From CAZRIP01 sp964600165 (lineage in GTDB: Bacteria; Elusimicrobiota; Elusimicrobia; UBA1565; UBA9628): a stretch of 6,895 bases of DNA. This document shows positions 4,353 to 6,895 of this stretch, in pieces (positions within the stretch are counted from its first letter, which is position 1; every line of letters starts with the position of its first letter). The notes beneath the pieces are model-generated. The model was not told the origin of the DNA. It saw only the letters and a list, made by a program, of their open reading frames with translations, and made no database searches. The stretch spans positions 1 to 6,895 of the forward strand of contig CAZRIP010000149.1 in the NCBI GenBank assembly GCA_964600165.1, in the 5' to 3' direction. Both the position numbers and the translations under genes were made by a program.

Positions 4353-5018
4353 TTAAGAAATCTTGCCGATCAGCTCGCGCGCGGCGGCCTCGGGGTCCTT
4401 CGCCGAGAAGACCGCGCTGCCCGCGACGAGCGAGTCCGCGCCGGCCGCAAGCGCCGCGCCGATCGTGTCCTTGTCGACGCCGCCGTCGACTTGGATCCAA
4501 TAGGACAACCCCAGCGATTGTCTTTCGGAAGAGAGCTTCGCGACCTTCGACAACTGGTCCGACATGAACTTCTGGCCGCCGAAGCCGGGCTCGACCGTCA
4601 TGACGAGCGCCAGATCGAGCGCGCCGAGATGCGGGAGCAGCTTCTCGACCGGAGTCTTCGGCTTGAGCGCGAGGCCGGCCTTGCCGCCGCGCGCGCGGAT
4701 GGCCGCGAGCGTCTTCGCCGGGTCCTCGCACGCCTCGACGTGCACGGTGACGATGTCCGCCTTGGCGTCGCAGAACCAAGGGAAGACGGTCTCGGGATTG
4801 GAGACCATGAGATGCGCGTCGACGAAAAAGCCGCGCTTCTTGCAGAGCTTGACGAAGTCGGGGCCGAAGCTGAGGTTGGGGACGAAGTGGCCGTCCATCA
4901 CGTCGACGGAGACCCACGTCACGCCCGCGCGCCGCGCGGCCTCGAGGTGCTCTCCGATCTTCGATAGGTCCGCCGAGAGGATCGACGGCACGAGCTGGGC
5001 GGCGCGCTTGGCGACCAT
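4353..5018 (-). CDS. rpe: Ribulose-phosphate 3-epimerase
   Basis: A 221-residue TIM-barrel enzyme that interconverts ribulose-5-phosphate and xylulose-5-phosphate in the pentose-phosphate pathway. Motifs: VPSILSADL (10-18), VDVMDGHFVPNLSFGP (38-53), DAHLMV (67-72), TVHVEA (91-96), VMTVEPGFGGQKF (139-151), IQVDGGV (175-181) and a GADSLVAGSAVF phosphate-binding end. Asp39 and Asp178 are the expected acid/base and metal residues, and His69 is a metal ligand. The fourth ligand is normally the His two residues before Asp39 (HxDVMD), but here it is Ser37 (codon TCC). I chose ATG 5018, 2 bases after the upstream stop. GTG 5024 is an alternative: it overlaps that stop as GTGA and has better spacing to GAGAGAG (5035-5029). 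Sequence details (VEPGFGGQKF, LALKPKTP) resemble the eukaryotic-type enzymes. Confidence 0.95.
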   Translation of the reverse strand: MVAKRAAQLVPSILSADLSKIGEHLEAARRAGVTWVSVDVMDGHFVPNLSFGPDFVKLCKKRGFFVDAHLMVSNPETVFPWFCDAKADIVTVHVEACEDPAKTLAAIRARGGKAGLALKPKTPVEKLLPHLGALDLALVMTVEPGFGGQKFMSDQLSKVAKLSSERQSLGLSYWIQVDGGVDKDTIGAALAAGADSLVAGSAVFSAKDPEAAARELIGKIS

Positions 5019-5020
5019 CG

Positions 5021-5986
5021 TCACAGGTCTCTCTCGTCGACCAGGATGCCGTTGAGGAAGATCTTCACGCGCGCGCCGCCGGACTGCTGGAGCGGGATGT
5101 CGATCTTCGAGCCGGGCTTGCGCAGGCCGTTGAAGAGCTCGCGCTCGCCGTACTTGTCGATGACGACGATGCGCACGAGCGTCTCCGAACCGCCTTGGGC
5201 CAGCTCGTAGTGGAACGTCTTCTCGGCCTGCTCGGCCGCCGCGCCGCCCTTGTGCCCGCTGATCACGAAGGAGACCTTGGCGCCCGCCGCCAGGACGGCG
5301 TCGGGGCCGGGGTCCTGGCTCAAGATCACGCCGAACGGGAAAAGCGAGGAGGGGTCCTTGGTCTCCGTCTCGTTGACGCCGGCTTGCGCGGCCCACTGCT
5401 GGGCCTCGGTGACGTTTTTGCGCAGGAAGTCGGGCATCAACACCACGCCGGCCGGCGGCGGACCGCCGGAGACGACGACGTTGACGAGGGCGTTGCGCTC
5501 GAGGCTCGCCTCGGCTTTCGGGTCCTGCGAGAGCACGACGCCTTTATCTTGTTTCAAAGAATACGACTCGCTGACCTCGCCCAAACCCAGCTGGCTTTGC
5601 CGCATCATCATCTCGGCGTTGCGCAGCGGGAGGCCGACGACGGCCGGGGCGAGCACCGTCTCCCCGCCTTGGCTGACGACGACCTTGACGATCTTGCCCT
5701 CGCGCACGACGGTCCCGGCGGGGGGGTCTTGGCGCAGCACCGACGAGATCGGCACCGAGCTGTCGAACTCGCTGCCTTCCTTGCGGATGCCCAAGTTGAC
5801 GGTCGACAGCGCGTCGAGCGCCGCCGAGAGGGACTTGCCCTTGATGTCGGGGACGGCCTGCGTCTTGCGGCTGTGGACCACGCCTTCGACGCCCCATTGA
5901 AGCGAAAAGAAAGCGAACGCCGCGAGCGCGAGGCTCGCCGCGGCGAACTCCAAGGGAGTGACGTTTCCGAGACGCGATTCAGACAT
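5021..5986 (-). CDS. Membrane-anchored protein with three PASTA domains, no kinase domain
   Basis: The 321-residue protein has a short cytosolic N-terminus, one hydrophobic segment (about 14-31), and an extracytoplasmic part with three PASTA repeats at about 44-106, 112-174 and 181-244. Each repeat carries the QDP turn (RQDPPAGT 85-92, SQDPKAEA 153-160, SQDPGPDA 223-230). Residues 250-321 form a beta-rich end (VRIVVIDKYGERELFNGL, VKIFLNGILV) resembling the C-terminal domain found after PASTA repeats in some PrkC-type kinases (from memory). PASTA domains bind muropeptides or unlinked peptidoglycan. No Ser/Thr kinase or transpeptidase domain is present. The gene sits between fmt and rpe, where Firmicutes carry the PASTA kinase PrkC, so this looks like its sensor half alone (inference). 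ATG 5986 overlaps the fmt end by 8 bases; the Shine-Dalgarno (AAGAAG) is weak. Confidence 0.9.
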   Translation of the reverse strand: MSESRLGNVTPLEFAAASLALAAFAFFSLQWGVEGVVHSRKTQAVPDIKGKSLSAALDALSTVNLGIRKEGSEFDSSVPISSVLRQDPPAGTVVREGKIVKVVVSQGGETVLAPAVVGLPLRNAEMMMRQSQLGLGEVSESYSLKQDKGVVLSQDPKAEASLERNALVNVVVSGGPPPAGVVLMPDFLRKNVTEAQQWAAQAGVNETETKDPSSLFPFGVILSQDPGPDAVLAAGAKVSFVISGHKGGAAAEQAEKTFHYELAQGGSETLVRIVVIDKYGERELFNGLRKPGSKIDIPLQQSGGARVKIFLNGILVDERDL

Positions 5987-6895
5987 TCTTCTTAATGGGC
6001 AAAAAGTCTCCCTGCTTCATGCGGAGACCGTTCAAGAAATCCGCTGCGCTTACTGGCTTTTTCCCTTCAGGCTGGACCTGCAGGAACCACAAACGGCTGG
6101 CGGTCCCGCATTGTACCAAAACGCCGCCGTTTGGATCAACGGCCACGACCTGTCCGACGGGGGCGGAACCCCCGTCGCCGACCTTGGTCTTGAGGACCAA
6201 CAATCGCTGATTTTCCAGCTCCAAATAGGCCTTCGGCCAGGTGCGAAAGGCGCGGACGGCGTCATGGAGCTCGCGCGCCTCGCGCGCGAGGGAAAGCCGC
6301 GCGTCTTCTTTCTTGATCAACGGCGCCAGGCTGGGCTCGCCGCGCTGCGGCTCGCGGCGGAGCTTGCCCGCTTCGAGATGACGCAGCCCGAGGTCCAGGC
6401 CCGCGAGGCCGACGTCGACCAGGCGCGCCATGAGGGCGGCGGCGTCCTCGTCGGGGCCGATCGCCACCGGGGCGCTCTCGAGGAAAACGGCGCCGGTGTC
6501 CATCCCTTCATCGAGCCAAAAAAGCGTCACGCCCGTCTCGCGCTCGCCGCGCGCCAGCGCCCACTGCACGGGCGCCGCGCCGCGGTACTTCGGCAGCAGC
6601 GAGAAGTGCGCGTTGAGCAGGCCGAGCTTGGTCGAGGCGAGGACGTCTTTTTTGAGGATGCGGCCGTAGGCCACGACGAGGCCGAAATCCGCTTCTAAAG
6701 CCTTGAGCTCGCCGGCGATCTCCGACGGCTTGGCCGGCTGGAAGACTTTAAGGCCGAGCTCGAGCGCCTTCTTCTTGACCGGCGTGGGCTCGATCGAGAG
6801 CCCGCGGCCGGCGGGCTTATCGGGCTGGCTGACGACGCCGACGACGTCGGCCATTCGGGCCAGCAAGTCCAGAAAGGGCGCGGCGACCTGTGGCG
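5979..6895 (-). CDS. fmt: Methionyl-tRNA formyltransferase (N-terminal end outside window)
   Basis: Fmt transfers a formyl group from 10-formyl-tetrahydrofolate to Met-tRNA(fMet) for initiation. The frame is open to the right edge. Reading from about 6893 it gives PQVAAPFLDLLAR, matching the TPEFAVPSL region near the Fmt start, so only about 10 residues are missing; TTG 6866 is internal. Conserved sites: SQPDKPAGRG, YGRILKKDVL, NAHFSLLPKYRGAAPVQ with the catalytic Asn and His and the SLLP folate-binding loop, and DEGMDTGAVF with the catalytic Asp. The C-terminal tRNA-binding domain is present (VRAFRTWPKAYLEL, FLQVQPEGKKP, AADFLNGLRM). About 305 residues are visible, close to the usual 310-315. 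Its last 8 bases overlap the start of the PASTA gene. It is the first visible gene of the - strand operon; the promoter is outside the window. Confidence 0.97.
   Translation of the reverse strand, partial: PQVAAPFLDLLARMADVVGVVSQPDKPAGRGLSIEPTPVKKKALELGLKVFQPAKPSEIAGELKALEADFGLVVAYGRILKKDVLASTKLGLLNAHFSLLPKYRGAAPVQWALARGERETGVTLFWLDEGMDTGAVFLESAPVAIGPDEDAAALMARLVDVGLAGLDLGLRHLEAGKLRREPQRGEPSLAPLIKKEDARLSLAREARELHDAVRAFRTWPKAYLELENQRLLVLKTKVGDGGSAPVGQVVAVDPNGGVLVQCGTASRLWFLQVQPEGKKPVSAADFLNGLRMKQGDFLPIKKNV

Noticed and set aside
4333..4917. - strand open frame running into rpsP from within rpe
   Set aside because: Out of phase with rpe, Arg-rich and without motifs. The rpsP start is fixed by AGGAGG and by the conserved MAVxIRLxR beginning.
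5195..5995. 266-codon + strand open frame opposite the PASTA gene
   Set aside because: Antisense shadow of a well-supported gene; no recognisable domain and no ribosome-binding site.

Overview
The window is GC-rich bacterial chromosomal DNA with very tight gene packing. It holds two convergent blocks: a short fluoride-response unit on the + strand and a long housekeeping operon on the - strand. Gene order and composition would fit Elusimicrobiota or a similar deep-branching GC-rich lineage. That assignment is low-confidence inference; the sequence carries no rRNA or other decisive marker.

+ strand, 1-1548. The window opens inside a gene (1-698) that I do not recognise; its visible part ends in a long Pro/Ala/Glu/Lys-rich, probably disordered tail. 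Right at its stop codon lies an extended -10 promoter, followed by a textbook fluoride (crcB-motif) riboswitch. The riboswitch has a 12-bp intrinsic terminator whose U-tract touches the start codon of crcB, a Fluc-type fluoride exporter. A DUF190 (PII-like) gene follows with a strong AGGAGG site. Together they form a fluoride-induced two-gene operon: the RNA senses fluoride, the channel expels it, and the DUF190 protein is a probable partner or regulator of unproven function.

- strand, 6895-1549, in transcription order: fmt (5' end outside the window), a membrane-anchored PASTA protein without a kinase domain, rpe, rpsP, khpA, trmD, rplS, rnhB, yraN. Genes overlap or lie within about 20 bases of each other, except for a 97-base gap between rnhB and yraN. 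The operon joins two neighbourhoods known from other bacteria: the fmt...prkC-rsgA-rpe type and the rpsP-khpA-rimM-trmD-rplS-rnhB-yraN type. Its work covers initiator-tRNA formylation, ribosomal proteins bS16 and bL19, tRNA m1G37 methylation, RNA binding, RNase HII repair, a pentose-phosphate enzyme and a probable wall-sensing protein.

Points worth a second look: the compact fluoride switch, in which two identical GGAGT segments compete for one ACTCC and the terminator stem also hides the crcB ribosome-binding site; a PASTA-only protein where a PASTA kinase is usually found; a His-to-Ser change at a metal-ligand position in Rpe; no rimM in its usual slot; a roughly 55-residue tail on bL19; two adjacent inverted repeats in the only real gap of the operon; and crcB-DUF190 and yraN meeting stop-to-stop with no base between them. 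I found no mobile element, CRISPR array, tRNA or rRNA, and no clearly new defence or biosynthetic system.
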